Assembly: GCA_963840245.1 (NCBI GenBank)
Contig: CAWIYI010000009.1
Span: 1 to 27,311, forward strand
Source: Bog-473 sp963840245
Lineage (GTDB): Bacteria > Actinomycetota > Acidimicrobiia > Acidimicrobiales > RAAP-2
Direction of reading: 5' to 3'
DNA length: 27,311 bases
A program made the translations under genes and the position numbers. Shown in pieces: positions 8,521 to 17,000 of the stretch. Positions within the stretch are counted from its first letter, which is position 1; each line of letters begins with the position of its first letter. The notes under the pieces were generated by a model that searched no databases, had not been told where the DNA came from, and saw only the letters and a program-made list of their open reading frames with translations.

Positions 8521-9479
8521 CACGGTACGGGTGCCCGTGCCGGCGCCAGGTCGTGCGAGGTCCCGGCATAGCGATCGAGGACGTCCGCCACCTCGGCGCG
8601 TCCCTCCTCGATCAGGGTCGCCGTCGCGGAGAAGTCGCGGTACTGGCCCGAGGGCTCGCCGCCCCCGCTGAAGACGACCACCTCGACGCCGGGCGGGAGC
8701 GACGCCAGCTCACGGACGAAGCGGGCGTGGATGGCGACGAAGAAGGCGGTCAGCTGGGCCTCGAGCGGCCGCCGCGGCGGGGGCGGGTGGTAGTGCAACG
8801 GCCCGCACAGCAGCACATAGATACGGTCACAGCCGGCGGCGATGGCCTGGCTGATCGGCACGTTGTTGACCACGCCGCCGTCGACGAGCATGTCGCCGTC
8901 GATGATGACCGGCGGGAAGATGGACGGGATGGCCGAGGAGGCCAGGATGGCCTCGACGGCCGGCCCGTGGCCGATCCAGCGCTCGCGGCCGTCGGTGAGC
9001 GACGTCGTCACCACCTCGATCGGGATGGTGGCGTCCTCGAGGTTCTCGTAGTCGATCCCGGCCTCGATGATGGCCCGGAGCCCGGTGTTGGCGTGCACGG
9101 ACGGGCGCTTCTGCAAGAAGGCCCACGGGCCATCGAGGGGACCGCGCGGAAAGATGTCGGTGCCCTTCAACGCGCGCCAGATGTCGCCCATGCGCCCGAC
9201 GTTCTCGAGCGTCGGGTTGCCCGCGTACGACGCGCCGTTGATCGCCCCGACCGACGCACCGAAGACACGATCGGCCCGGATACCGCGCCGGATGAGTTCC
9301 TCGAGCATGCCCACCTGGACCGAACCGCGGCTCCCGCCGCCGGCGAGCACGAACGCCGTCCGGCGCGGCGCCGCGCCGTGCCGGCCGTCCAACAGGTGGG
9401 GCCGACGCGCCCAGCGGGCGCGCATTCGCGCCGACCACGTGGGCGTCGATGCGTCGTCGAAGTGGACGGCGTCGCTCAC
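8520..9479 (-). CDS. patatin-like phospholipase / RssA-type serine hydrolase
   Basis: This is a predicted lipid acyl hydrolase with the patatin Ser-Asp dyad. The glycine-rich oxyanion loop is GGGSRG at 47-52, the nucleophile elbow is GASVG at 74-78 (Ser76), and the catalytic Asp200 sits in DGG (200-202). At 319 aa it matches bacterial RssA/YlbK-like proteins. No signal peptide is visible, so it is probably cytoplasmic or membrane-peripheral, perhaps held near the membrane by its coupled upstream partner. The frame is open back to 9575. The GTG at 9479 is preferred because it overlaps the stop of the preceding small membrane gene as GTGA, and the extension is low-complexity Arg/Ala/Gly. The stop codon sits at the edge of a tandem repeat. 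Confidence 0.92.
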   Translation of the reverse strand: MSDAVHFDDASTPTWSARMRARWARRPHLLDGRHGAAPRRTAFVLAGGGSRGSVQVGMLEELIRRGIRADRVFGASVGAINGASYAGNPTLENVGRMGDIWRALKGTDIFPRGPLDGPWAFLQKRPSVHANTGLRAIIEAGIDYENLEDATIPIEVVTTSLTDGRERWIGHGPAVEAILASSAIPSIFPPVIIDGDMLVDGGVVNNVPISQAIAAGCDRIYVLLCGPLHYHPPPPRRPLEAQLTAFFVAIHARFVRELASLPPGVEVVVFSGGGEPSGQYRDFSATATLIEEGRAEVADVLDRYAGTSHDLAPARAPVP

Positions 9480-9679
9480 GATGCGGCTCCCGGCGGATCC
9501 GGGGGCGGCTGCCCTCGCGCCTCCTGGCGTGCCCGCCACGCCTGTCGCCCGGCGAGATCGTGCCGGACGGCCCACATGATCACGATCACCACGAGCGCGA
9601 CCATCGCCACCACGAAGATCCCGAAGATCACGTAGAAGGCGGTGTTGCCGGCCGACGCCAGCAGGAGGGCGGGTGCCAT
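9476..9679 (-). CDS. small single-pass membrane protein, unknown function
   Basis: The product is 67 aa. It has a short N-terminus, one strongly hydrophobic segment (about residues 14-37, FYVIFGIFVVAMVALVV...), then an Arg/Gln-rich cytoplasmic tail ending in Pro-rich sequence. I recognise no family. It is the first gene of the minus-strand directon and overlaps the patatin gene by 4 bp (GTGA), so the two are probably made together. It could serve as a membrane adaptor. The ATG at 9679 is chosen because the in-frame extension to 9721 has no membrane or coding character. No strong ribosome site is visible. Confidence 0.62.
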   Translation of the reverse strand: MAPALLLASAGNTAFYVIFGIFVVAMVALVVIVIMWAVRHDLAGRQAWRARQEARGQPPPDPPGAAS

Positions 9680-9696
9680 GTACGTCTCAGGGTAGA

Positions 9697-9724
9697 GCAG
9701 TGTCACACCCCGTGGGCACACTGC
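9697..9724. promoter_or_regulatory. inverted repeat in a 49-bp divergent promoter region
   Basis: Perfect 7 bp arms, GCAGTGT (9697-9703) and ACACTGC (9718-9724), are separated by 14 bp. They lie in the only gap (9680-9728) between the divergent small membrane protein gene and the gene starting at 9729. It could be an operator acting on both directions. A weak -10-like TACCCT reads leftward at 9694-9689. No known regulator motif is recognised. Confidence 0.35.
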
Positions 9725-9728
9725 CCCG

Positions 9729-10580
9729 ATGGTCCTCGTCGCACCACGCCCACTGCTCCGCCCGGGTCCTCATGATGACGCGCCGGCGGATCGCGGCACG
9801 GGTGGAGAGGTCCTGGCGCTGCTCCGCGGCGACGCCGCCGCACGACCGCGCTTCGACCCGGGTCTGGCCGGCGGATTGCGGGCCTGGCTCGAGGATGCCG
9901 CCTACGACGTCGTCGCGGCGCGGGGTGAGCACGCGCCACCTCTCTTCCTGGGGCCACGTCAGCTGCTCGGGTTCCCCGAGGAACGTCGTCACGACGACAC
10001 CGTGACCGATCACCTCGTGTTGTCCCGCCTCGTGCACACGCTGCTCCGTCAGCTCGTCCACACGGGGGAGATCGACGACCCGCTGGCCGACGCGGTCAAC
10101 GGCTTGCGGGCCTCCGGAGCCGACGCAGCGGTGCGCCACGTCGAGTCGCTGCCCGAGGCGGCGCGTGCAACCCTCGCGGAGACGCTCGCGCTCCACGCCC
10201 GCAACCTGTCCGGACTGGTCCCCCGGTTCGCGCCGGGCTGGATGCCGCGGACCGACGACCGCGTCGCCATCCCCCTCGGGGGCGGCCGCGTCGTCCTCCA
10301 TGGTGTCTTCGACCTGGTTGTGGGTCTCCCCCAGCCGCGCACGGCCTCGCTGTGCGCACTCGGCCTGTCCACCGGCGGGCCCTGGGCGTCGGAGCGACGG
10401 TCTCTGCACTATCTGTCCCTGCTCGAGACCCTGCGGAGCGGCACTCCCCCGTTCCGGCTGGCCCTGCTCGAATCCGCCACCGGCCGCTACGGCGTGGAGG
10501 ACGTACGCGAGGAGCATCTCCGGGCGGTCGCCTCGCACATTGCGGCGTGGCTGGCCCGCGCCAGCGCTGACCATGGCTGA
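9729..10580 (+). CDS. conserved-type actinobacterial protein, possible degenerate RecB-like nuclease fold
   Basis: The product is a soluble 283 aa protein with no signal peptide or membrane segment. I cannot name a family with certainty. The N-terminal part has a helical FDPGLAGGLRAWLED stretch (42-56). The C-terminal part reads as beta strand with GVFDLVVG (192-199), strand with LGLSTGG (211-217), helix SLHYLSLLETL (225-235), strand RLALL, then a long helix. That order resembles the PD-(D/E)XK/RecB-like core. Asp195 stands where a metal ligand would be, but the usual E/D-x-K is replaced by LST. This is inference from pattern only. The ATG at 9729 lacks a ribosome site and may be leaderless. 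It overlaps the next gene by 8 bp. Confidence 0.7.
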   Translation: MVLVAPRPLLRPGPHDDAPADRGTGGEVLALLRGDAAARPRFDPGLAGGLRAWLEDAAYDVVAARGEHAPPLFLGPRQLLGFPEERRHDDTVTDHLVLSRLVHTLLRQLVHTGEIDDPLADAVNGLRASGADAAVRHVESLPEAARATLAETLALHARNLSGLVPRFAPGWMPRTDDRVAIPLGGGRVVLHGVFDLVVGLPQPRTASLCALGLSTGGPWASERRSLHYLSLLETLRSGTPPFRLALLESATGRYGVEDVREEHLRAVASHIAAWLARASADHG

Positions 10581-11379
10581 CCGGCTCATGCCCGCGTTGG
10601 TGGCTCCCGTCCCTGCGGTCGACGCGCCCTCTTGGCAGGCCGCCCTCGAGGACGCCAAGTCGAAACTGGCGGGCCTCGCCGTCCGGCGAGCCGGCGCCGT
10701 CCGGTTCCGTGTCACCGACCACGAGGTCCGCACGGCGTTCGGCGGCGATGCCGGGGATCCGGCGCAACCGGAGCCGTTCGCCTGGTCCGCGCGCAATGCG
10801 CGTCGACCCATCGGCGTGGCCGCCGTCCGCCTGTTGCTCGGGGGTGGGGCGCGCTCCCCGCTCGAGGCCGTGCGGTACCGGCTGGCGGAATCCTCCCTTC
10901 TCGTGCGCGATGGCAGTTCATCCGTCTCGCAACTCGACCGCTGGGTCGACGGGCTCCCGCCCGCGGGCCGCGCCGCCGTCGGGGCGGAGGCCGTGACCTG
11001 GGCCACCCGCCTGTGGTGTGCCCTCGACTGGTCCGCGTTCCCTGCACCGCCGGCCGTCGGCCGCGACCACTGGTGGGACAGCCCCCATTCCGCGTTGCTC
11101 GCCTTGCGCGGCCGCGCCGACGTGCGCACGGCGCACGCACATCTCGTGGTGCTGTCAGGGCCACGCCGTGACTCGGTCCGCGCCGAACTCGCCCTGGTCT
11201 CCCTCGTCGAGGCCCTGCGACTGCGGGGCGACGGCGTGCCGGGCCGCGTGGTCGGGTGGTGGCCCGATTCCGGCCACCTGGTCCGGGTCGAGCCTGAACC
11301 GGCCGTTCTCACCCTCGGGGCGGAGGCGGTGGAACTGGCCCTCGGCGGCGCCGGAACCTCGCTGCGCTCGGCCGCCTGA
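10573..11379 (+). CDS. conserved-type actinobacterial protein, probable paralogue of the upstream gene
   Basis: The product is a soluble 268 aa protein of unknown function. It has a distinctive PFAWSARNARRPIGVAAVR stretch (68-86), an EAVTWATRLWCALDWSAF helix (139-156) and a DHWWDSPHS loop (165-173). The C-terminal third repeats the order seen in the preceding protein: GRADV (180-184, Asp183), strand LVVLSGP (191-197), helix ELALVSLVEALR, strand GRVVGWW, helix. This suggests paralogy and the same degenerate RecB-like core. The ATG at 10573 shares ATGGCTGA with the end of the upstream gene, so translation is coupled. The frame is open further left but only as out-of-phase sequence of the upstream gene. 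It lies 36 bp before typA. Confidence 0.75.
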   Translation: MADRLMPALVAPVPAVDAPSWQAALEDAKSKLAGLAVRRAGAVRFRVTDHEVRTAFGGDAGDPAQPEPFAWSARNARRPIGVAAVRLLLGGGARSPLEAVRYRLAESSLLVRDGSSSVSQLDRWVDGLPPAGRAAVGAEAVTWATRLWCALDWSAFPAPPAVGRDHWWDSPHSALLALRGRADVRTAHAHLVVLSGPRRDSVRAELALVSLVEALRLRGDGVPGRVVGWWPDSGHLVRVEPEPAVLTLGAEAVELALGGAGTSLRSAA

Positions 11380-11399
11380 GGCACCCCACCCAGGTCATC

Positions 11400-11405
11400 T
11401 ATCGT
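11400..11405 (+). promoter_or_regulatory. -10-like element (TATCGT) for typA
   Basis: TATCGT matches the actinobacterial TANNNT -10 pattern and lies 10 bp before the typA ATG. No Shine-Dalgarno sequence is present between them. The transcript would start within about four bases of the ATG, making it leaderless or nearly so. No good -35 is seen. Confidence 0.38.
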
Positions 11406-11415
11406 TGGTCCCCCC

Positions 11416-13263
11416 ATGGAGACCCGCGACGACATCAGGAACGTGGCCATCGTGGCGCACGTCGACCACGGCAAGACCACCCTGGTCGACGCCCTCTTGC
11501 GCCAGACCGGCGCCTTCGGCGCGCATCAGGAGCTGACCGACCGGGTGATGGACTCCGGCGACCTCGAGCGCGAGAAGGGCATCACCATCCTGGCCAAGAA
11601 CACGGCCGTGCGCTGGGGCGGGGTGAAGCTGAACATCGTGGACACACCGGGGCACGCCGACTTCGGCGGTGAGGTCGAGCGCGGGCTGACCATGGTCGAC
11701 GGGGTGCTCCTCCTGGTCGACGCCTCGGAAGGCCCGCTGCCCCAGACACGCTTCGTCCTACGCAAGACTCTCGAGGCTCGCCTCCCCGTCGTGCTCGTGA
11801 TCAACAAGGTCGACCGGGCGGACGCCCGCATCGCCGAGGTCGTGCACCAGGTGGAGGAGCTGTTCTTGGACCTCGACGCCGACGAGGACCAGATCGACTT
11901 CCCCATCCTCTATGCCAACGCCAGGGCGGGTTGGGTCAGCACCGAGCCCGGCGTCGAGGGCGAGAACGTCGAGCCGCTGTTCCGGGCCATCATCGAGCAC
12001 GTCCCGGCCCCGTCGTTCGACGAGGCGGCGGGGACGCAGGCGCTCGTCTGCAACCTCTCCGCCTCTCCCTATGTGGGGAGGCTGGCCATCTGCCGGGTGC
12101 ACAACGGCACGCTGGTCAAGGGCAGCCCGGTGGCATGGTGCCGCCTCGACGGCACCATCGAGAAGGCCAAGATCACCGAGCTCTACGTCACCGAGGCGCT
12201 CGACCAGGTGCCGGCGGAGTCGGCCGGCCCCGGCGAGATCGTCTCGGTCGCCGGTCTGGCCGAGGTCACCATCGGCGAGACATTGGCCGACCCCGACAAG
12301 CCGGTCGCGCTGCCCGCCATCACCGTCGACGAGCCCAGTCTGGCGATGACCATCGGCATCAACACGTCACCCCTCTCCGGTGCGGACGGGACGAAGCTCA
12401 CGGCCCGCCTGCTCAAGGCCCGGCTCGATGCGGAGCTCGTCGGCAACGTGGCCATCAGGGTGGCTCCGACCGACCGCCCGGACATGTGGGAGGTGCTCGG
12501 CCGGGGCGAGCTGCAGCTGGCCGTGCTGGTCGAGACCATGCGGCGCGAGGGGTTCGAGCTGACGGTGGGCAAGCCGCAGGTCGTGACGCGCGAGATCGAC
12601 GGCAAGGTGCACGAGCCGGTGGAGCGGGTCAGCGTCGACGTGCCGGACGAGTATCTCGGCGTCGTCACCCAGCTCCTGGCGCTCCGCAAGGGCACCATGC
12701 TCGAAATGGTCAACCACGGGACGGGCTGGGTGCGCTTCGACTACCGGGTCCCGGCCCGCGGCCTCATCGGCTTCCGCACCGAGTTCCTGACCGAGACCCG
12801 GGGCACCGGCATCCTCCACCACGTGTTCGACGGCTGGGAGCCCTGGCACGGCGACCTGCGGACCAGGCGCAACGGGTCGATGGTCGCCGACCGGCGCGGC
12901 GTGACGACCACGTTCGCGCTGATGAACCTCCAAGAGCGCGGCACCCTGATCATCGGTCCCGCCGAGGAGGTCTACGAGGGCATGATCGTGGGGGAGAACG
13001 CCCGGGCCGACGAGATGGACGTCAACCCGACCAAGGAGAAGAAGCTGAACAACATCCGCTCGGCGACCGCGGAGGACTTCGAGCGGCTGACGCCCGCCAT
13101 GGCGTTCTCGCTGGAGCACGCGCTGGAGTTCATCAGCGAGGACGAGTGCGTCGAAGTCACACCCAAGGCGGTGCGGCTGCGCAAGGTCCTCCTGGACCAG
13201 GCGATCCGGGGGCGGCTGCGCAGCCGGGCCCGGGATGCGCGGGAACAGGCAGCCAAGGGGTAG
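11416..13263 (+). CDS. typA: ribosome-associated translational GTPase TypA/BipA
   Basis: This is a translation-factor GTPase that binds the 70S ribosome and supports ribosome assembly and stress adaptation. It is full length at 615 aa. G1 is AHVDHGKT (14-21), the switch I region has REKGITI, G3 is DTPGH, G4 is NKVD, and G5 is not obvious. Domains II and III follow. The TypA-specific C-terminal region is clear, with RGLIGFRTEFLTETRGTG, NGSMVADRRGVTT and NPTKEKKLNNIRS before a basic tail. It starts with ATG 36 bp after the preceding gene, apparently with its own near-leaderless promoter. The VOC gene follows after 25 bp. Confidence 0.98.
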   Translation: METRDDIRNVAIVAHVDHGKTTLVDALLRQTGAFGAHQELTDRVMDSGDLEREKGITILAKNTAVRWGGVKLNIVDTPGHADFGGEVERGLTMVDGVLLLVDASEGPLPQTRFVLRKTLEARLPVVLVINKVDRADARIAEVVHQVEELFLDLDADEDQIDFPILYANARAGWVSTEPGVEGENVEPLFRAIIEHVPAPSFDEAAGTQALVCNLSASPYVGRLAICRVHNGTLVKGSPVAWCRLDGTIEKAKITELYVTEALDQVPAESAGPGEIVSVAGLAEVTIGETLADPDKPVALPAITVDEPSLAMTIGINTSPLSGADGTKLTARLLKARLDAELVGNVAIRVAPTDRPDMWEVLGRGELQLAVLVETMRREGFELTVGKPQVVTREIDGKVHEPVERVSVDVPDEYLGVVTQLLALRKGTMLEMVNHGTGWVRFDYRVPARGLIGFRTEFLTETRGTGILHHVFDGWEPWHGDLRTRRNGSMVADRRGVTTTFALMNLQERGTLIIGPAEEVYEGMIVGENARADEMDVNPTKEKKLNNIRSATAEDFERLTPAMAFSLEHALEFISEDECVEVTPKAVRLRKVLLDQAIRGRLRSRARDAREQAAKG

Positions 13264-13288
13264 CGAACGAGCGAAAGGGAGGTCACCG

Positions 13289-13738
13289 ATGGTGACCGCA
13301 CGGAACGAGGGCTTCGATCACATGACGATCGTCGTGACCGACCTGGAGGAGGCGCGTCGTTTCTTCGGGCTCCTCGGCTTCGAGGAGACCATCGCGGTGG
13401 TGGCGTCGGGTGAACGGATCTCGGACTACATGGGGATCCCGGGATGGGAGTCCGATCACGTGACTCTCGCGCTCAAAGGGGCCGACGTGCGCCAGGAGAT
13501 TCAGCTGCTGCGCTTCCATCAGCCGCCGATCAAGGTCGACGGCGGGACGGGCACGCTCGATCGCACCGGCTTCAACCATGTGTGCTTCCGGGTCAACGAC
13601 ATGGCCGCCATGCTCGAGCACCTGGCCGCACACGGGATCAAGCCACGGAACGAGGTCTTCGACTACCACGACAAGAAGCTGGTCTTCCTCGACGGGCCGG
13701 GCGTCGTCGTGGAGCTGGCCGAGTTGGGCGGTGGATGA
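13289..13738 (+). CDS. VOC superfamily (glyoxalase/dioxygenase-fold) metalloprotein
   Basis: The product is a 149-residue cytosolic protein with two beta-alpha-beta-beta-beta modules. Candidate metal ligands are His11 (FDHMTI), Glu70 (RQEIQLL), His97 (FNHVCF) and Glu142 (VVELAE). This is the H/E/H/E pattern of glyoxalase I and methylmalonyl-CoA epimerase relatives. The insertion around residues 40-55 (SGERISDYMGIPGWESDHV) resembles lactoylglutathione-lyase-like proteins of unknown substrate. The ATG at 13289 has an excellent ribosome site (GGGAGGTCACC immediately upstream), which rules out the open extension to 13235. It may be co-transcribed with typA. The exact reaction cannot be assigned. 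Confidence 0.88.
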   Translation: MVTARNEGFDHMTIVVTDLEEARRFFGLLGFEETIAVVASGERISDYMGIPGWESDHVTLALKGADVRQEIQLLRFHQPPIKVDGGTGTLDRTGFNHVCFRVNDMAAMLEHLAAHGIKPRNEVFDYHDKKLVFLDGPGVVVELAELGGG

Positions 13739-13776
13739 GTCGTGGGTGGGCGAGTCGTGTAGTCAGGGCACTCACG

Positions 13777-13782
13777 TAGCAT
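13777..13782 (+). promoter_or_regulatory. -10-like element (TAGCAT) for tRNA-Ser
   Basis: TAGCAT fits TANNNT and ends 9 bp before the first tRNA base, the spacing expected for a tRNA promoter. The -35 region is poor. Confidence 0.4.
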
Positions 13783-13791
13783 GAACCGTCC

Positions 13792-13879
13792 GGAGGGATG
13801 GCAGAGCGGACGAATGCACAGCTCTTGAAAAGCTGCGAGGTGCAAGCCTCCGTGGGTTCGAATCCCACTCCCTCCGCCA
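13792..13879 (+). tRNA. tRNA-Ser(UGA), CCA encoded
   Basis: The acceptor arms GGAGGGA (13792-13798) and TCCCTCC (13869-13875) pair fully, followed by discriminator G13876 and an encoded CCA (13877-13879). The anticodon stem CAGCT/AGCTG encloses a seven-base loop CTTGAAA with anticodon TGA at 13826-13828, reading serine UCA and related codons. A long variable arm typical of class II tRNAs follows, then the T arm GTGGG-TTCGAAT-CCCAC. Confidence 0.98.
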
Positions 13880-14009
13880 AACGGGTCCAGTGCAGTTCAC
13901 AGCGGTCCGCCAGTGTCCCGGCGCCACCGACACACCGCGCACAGGCGGCCTCGTGGCGACGCAGGCCTCCCCCGTCCGCAAGACCGAACGGGTCTCGACG
14001 TGGGTTGTC

Positions 14010-17000
14010 CTAGAGGCCCCGGCGAGTTGCCTCGGAAGCAAGTTCCGCCCGGCTCGTGACGCCGACTTTGGCGAAGGTGTGGGCCAGATGTGTCTTCACC
14101 GTCGCCCTGCTGATGAACAGTCGTTCTCCGATTTCGGGGTTGGTGAGCCCCTCGGCGGTGAGCTTGACGACTTCGAGTTCGGTCGGCGTGAGGCTGGCCC
14201 AGCCGGCGGACGGGCGCTTGCGGGCGCCTCGGGCTCGCGACACGTACGCGACGGCTGCATCGATGTTGAGGGACTGGCCTGCGGTCCAGGAAGTCTGGAA
14301 TGCGTCATCGTCGAGCTGTTGGCGGGTTCGGGCCAGGTCCTGTTCGTAGTGGATGCATGCGGCTGGGGCGCGGGCCCGACCTGTCGAGTCTCCAATGGCT
14401 TGCGCGGCACCGAAGAGGCGGGCGGCTTCGGACGCGCTCTCCTGGTCGACGGCGATTCCTGCCAGGGCCTCGAGGGACTCGGCGATTTCGACCACGAGTC
14501 CGTTCTCATGCCGCACGGCCAAGGCTCGCTGGTGGAGGTCCTCTGCTTCGGTGGACTCGCCTCGTCGACGAGCCAGTTGACCGAGGCGGTAGTCGGCCGC
14601 TGCGGTGAAGGGCGCGTTGTCGGCCTGCGACGCCGCTTGTCTTGCCCGCTCGTATTCGGCGTTGGCCCCTGCTTCGTCGCCCGAAGCGGCCAGCAGGTCG
14701 CCGTACACCAGCAAGAACGGGACGCGGATCATCGGGACTTCGTTCTCGAAGTCGGGGACAGCCGGCTCGATCACGCGCGCCGCACCGGCAACATCGCCGA
14801 GTGCCAGCAGAAGCGCTCCGAGATCCGGGACGGCCCAGTGCCGGGCCAGGTCACCGTCGGACACCACCCCCTTGCGCAGGACCCGTTCGTAACGGGCCTG
14901 GGCCTGCACATAGTCTCCGGTGTGGGCATCGACCTCACCGAGCCAGCACAGGGCAATCCATCCCGTCATCGGATCGCCGACCTCGTCGCACAGGGCGATC
15001 GACGTGTCCAGCCGACCCCGGGCCGTCGAAAAATCACCACGATGCAAAGCGACATACGCGGCGGTCGTGTGCGACCAGGCGAGGAAGAACTTGTTGCCGA
15101 GCCGGTTGGCCACCACGGCCAGTTCCCGTGACGTTGCGAGCGCATTGTCGTAGTCGCCGCGAGCACCCCAGGCGATGGTCATCATCTTCAACCCGTCAGC
15201 GACGGCCCACTCGTCCCCGATGGAGCGGGCCAGTGCAATGCTGTCGGTGAGTCCCGCAAACCCCTCCTGGGGAGCGATCATGGCCATTCCGTAGCCGATC
15301 GTGATCGCCGCCCGGATCATGGTCCGCTGATCGCCCACGGCCTCGGCGACGGCGAGCGCTTCAGGCGCCCGGGCGAAGGTGACGGAAGGATCGCCGCCAT
15401 AGATGCCCATGTGGGCGGCGGCCCACAGCGCCCGGGCCCGGGCCACCGACGGGCCCTGGTCGACGGCCAACGCTCGGTCAAACCATCGGCCGCCGATGCC
15501 CTGATGGCGATGGCCGCGAGCCTCCCAGAAGAGACCCAGTGCGGCGACGAGGCGCAGAACAGCCTCTTGGTCGCCGCTGGACTCTGCCCACTCGAGCGCG
15601 GACTGGAGGTTGTCGTGCTCCGCGTCCAAGCGGCCCATCCACAACAGTCCGTCGGCCGCGCCCAGCTCGGGCTCGGCACGCTCCGCGTAGGCGAGGAACC
15701 ACCCGAGATGGCGAGTGCGCACCTGGTCGGACTCGGCTGACTCGAACAGCCGGTCCCGGGCGTAGTGACGGATGGTCTCCAGCAGCCGGTAGCGGGACTC
15801 GGATGCCGGATCGTCGGCCTGCACAAGCGACTTGTCGACGAGGCGGCCGAGCAGGTCGAGCACCGAGTAGCTGTCGACGATGCCGTCGGCGCAGACGACT
15901 TCGGCGGCCTCCAGGGTGAACCCTGCGTTGAAGACCGACAAGCGTCGGAGCAGCGCGCGTTCGGGCTCATCGAGCAGGTCGTGGCTCCACGCCACCGACG
16001 CCTCGAGGGTCTGTTGGCGGGGTTGGGCGGTCCTGCCACCGCCGGTGAGCAGGCGGAAGCGATCCTCCAGAGCAGCGGCGATGGCCGCCGGACTCATCAT
16101 GCGAGTGCGGGCAGCAGCGAGCTCGATCGCGAGCGGGAGACCATCGAGGCGTTCACAGATCCGAGAAATCCACTCGATCTCGGCCTCGTCGGGCAGGAAG
16201 CCGGGACGGACCAGCGCGGCCCGATCCACGAACAGCTGCTCGCCGGAGACGCGGTCCAACGGCGGCACCCGCCAGGCCAGCTCACCTGCGATCCCCAGCG
16301 GTTCGCGGCTGGTGGCCAGCAGCGCCAAGTCGGGCACGGACCGCAACAATTTGTCGGCGAACTCCGAGACCGAGGACAGAACCTGCTCGCAGTTGTCGAG
16401 CACGATGAAGGCGTCCAGGCCGGCGAGGTACTCGCCCAGGGTGTCGATCAACGGCCGCTCCAGCTCGGGGCGCACGCCGACCGCGCTGGCGACCACGGCG
16501 GACACCAACTCTGGGTCGGACAGGCCGGCCAGCTCGACCCACCAGGTGCCACCCGGATGGAAATCGGCGACCTCGGCTGCGAGTTGGACAGCGAGACGGG
16601 TCTTGCCACAACCACCCGCTCCCGTCAGAGTGACCAGACGATGCTGCGCCAACATTTCGCGCAACATCGTCATCTCTGCGTCGCGGCCGACAAAAGCCGT
16701 CAGCTGGGCGGGCAGATTGTTCGGGACCGCGTCCAGCGAACGCAACGGTGGGAAGTCCGCACCTATGTCCGGATGACAGACCTGCCACACGCGCTCGGGC
16801 CGGCCAAGGTCCTTCAGCCGGTGCGGACCCAGGTTCCTCAACGACACGTCGTCGGGCAACCCGTCCACGACCAGGTCGCGGACGACGTCCGACAACAGGA
16901 TCTGGCCGCCGTGAGCCACAGACCGCAAACGTGCGCACCGGATGACCGCCGGGCCGTAGTAGTTGTCCTCGTCGCGCAGGCGGGCCACGCCGCTGTGCAG

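Noticed and set aside
4798..8571. Very long plus-strand open frame (over 1200 codons) opposite the helicase
   Set aside because: It is the antisense shadow of the Lhr and methyltransferase genes. Its product is Arg/Gly/His-rich without any domain, a normal effect of high GC content.
9480..9575. Longer start for the patatin gene
   Set aside because: The extension is Arg/Ala/Gly-rich and fully overlaps the small membrane gene. The GTG at 9479 makes a typical 4 bp overlap.
13638..14041. Minus-strand small frames covering the tRNA gene
   Set aside because: They translate the antisense of tRNA-Ser and give the well-known spurious GVGFEPT/REWDSNPR peptides.
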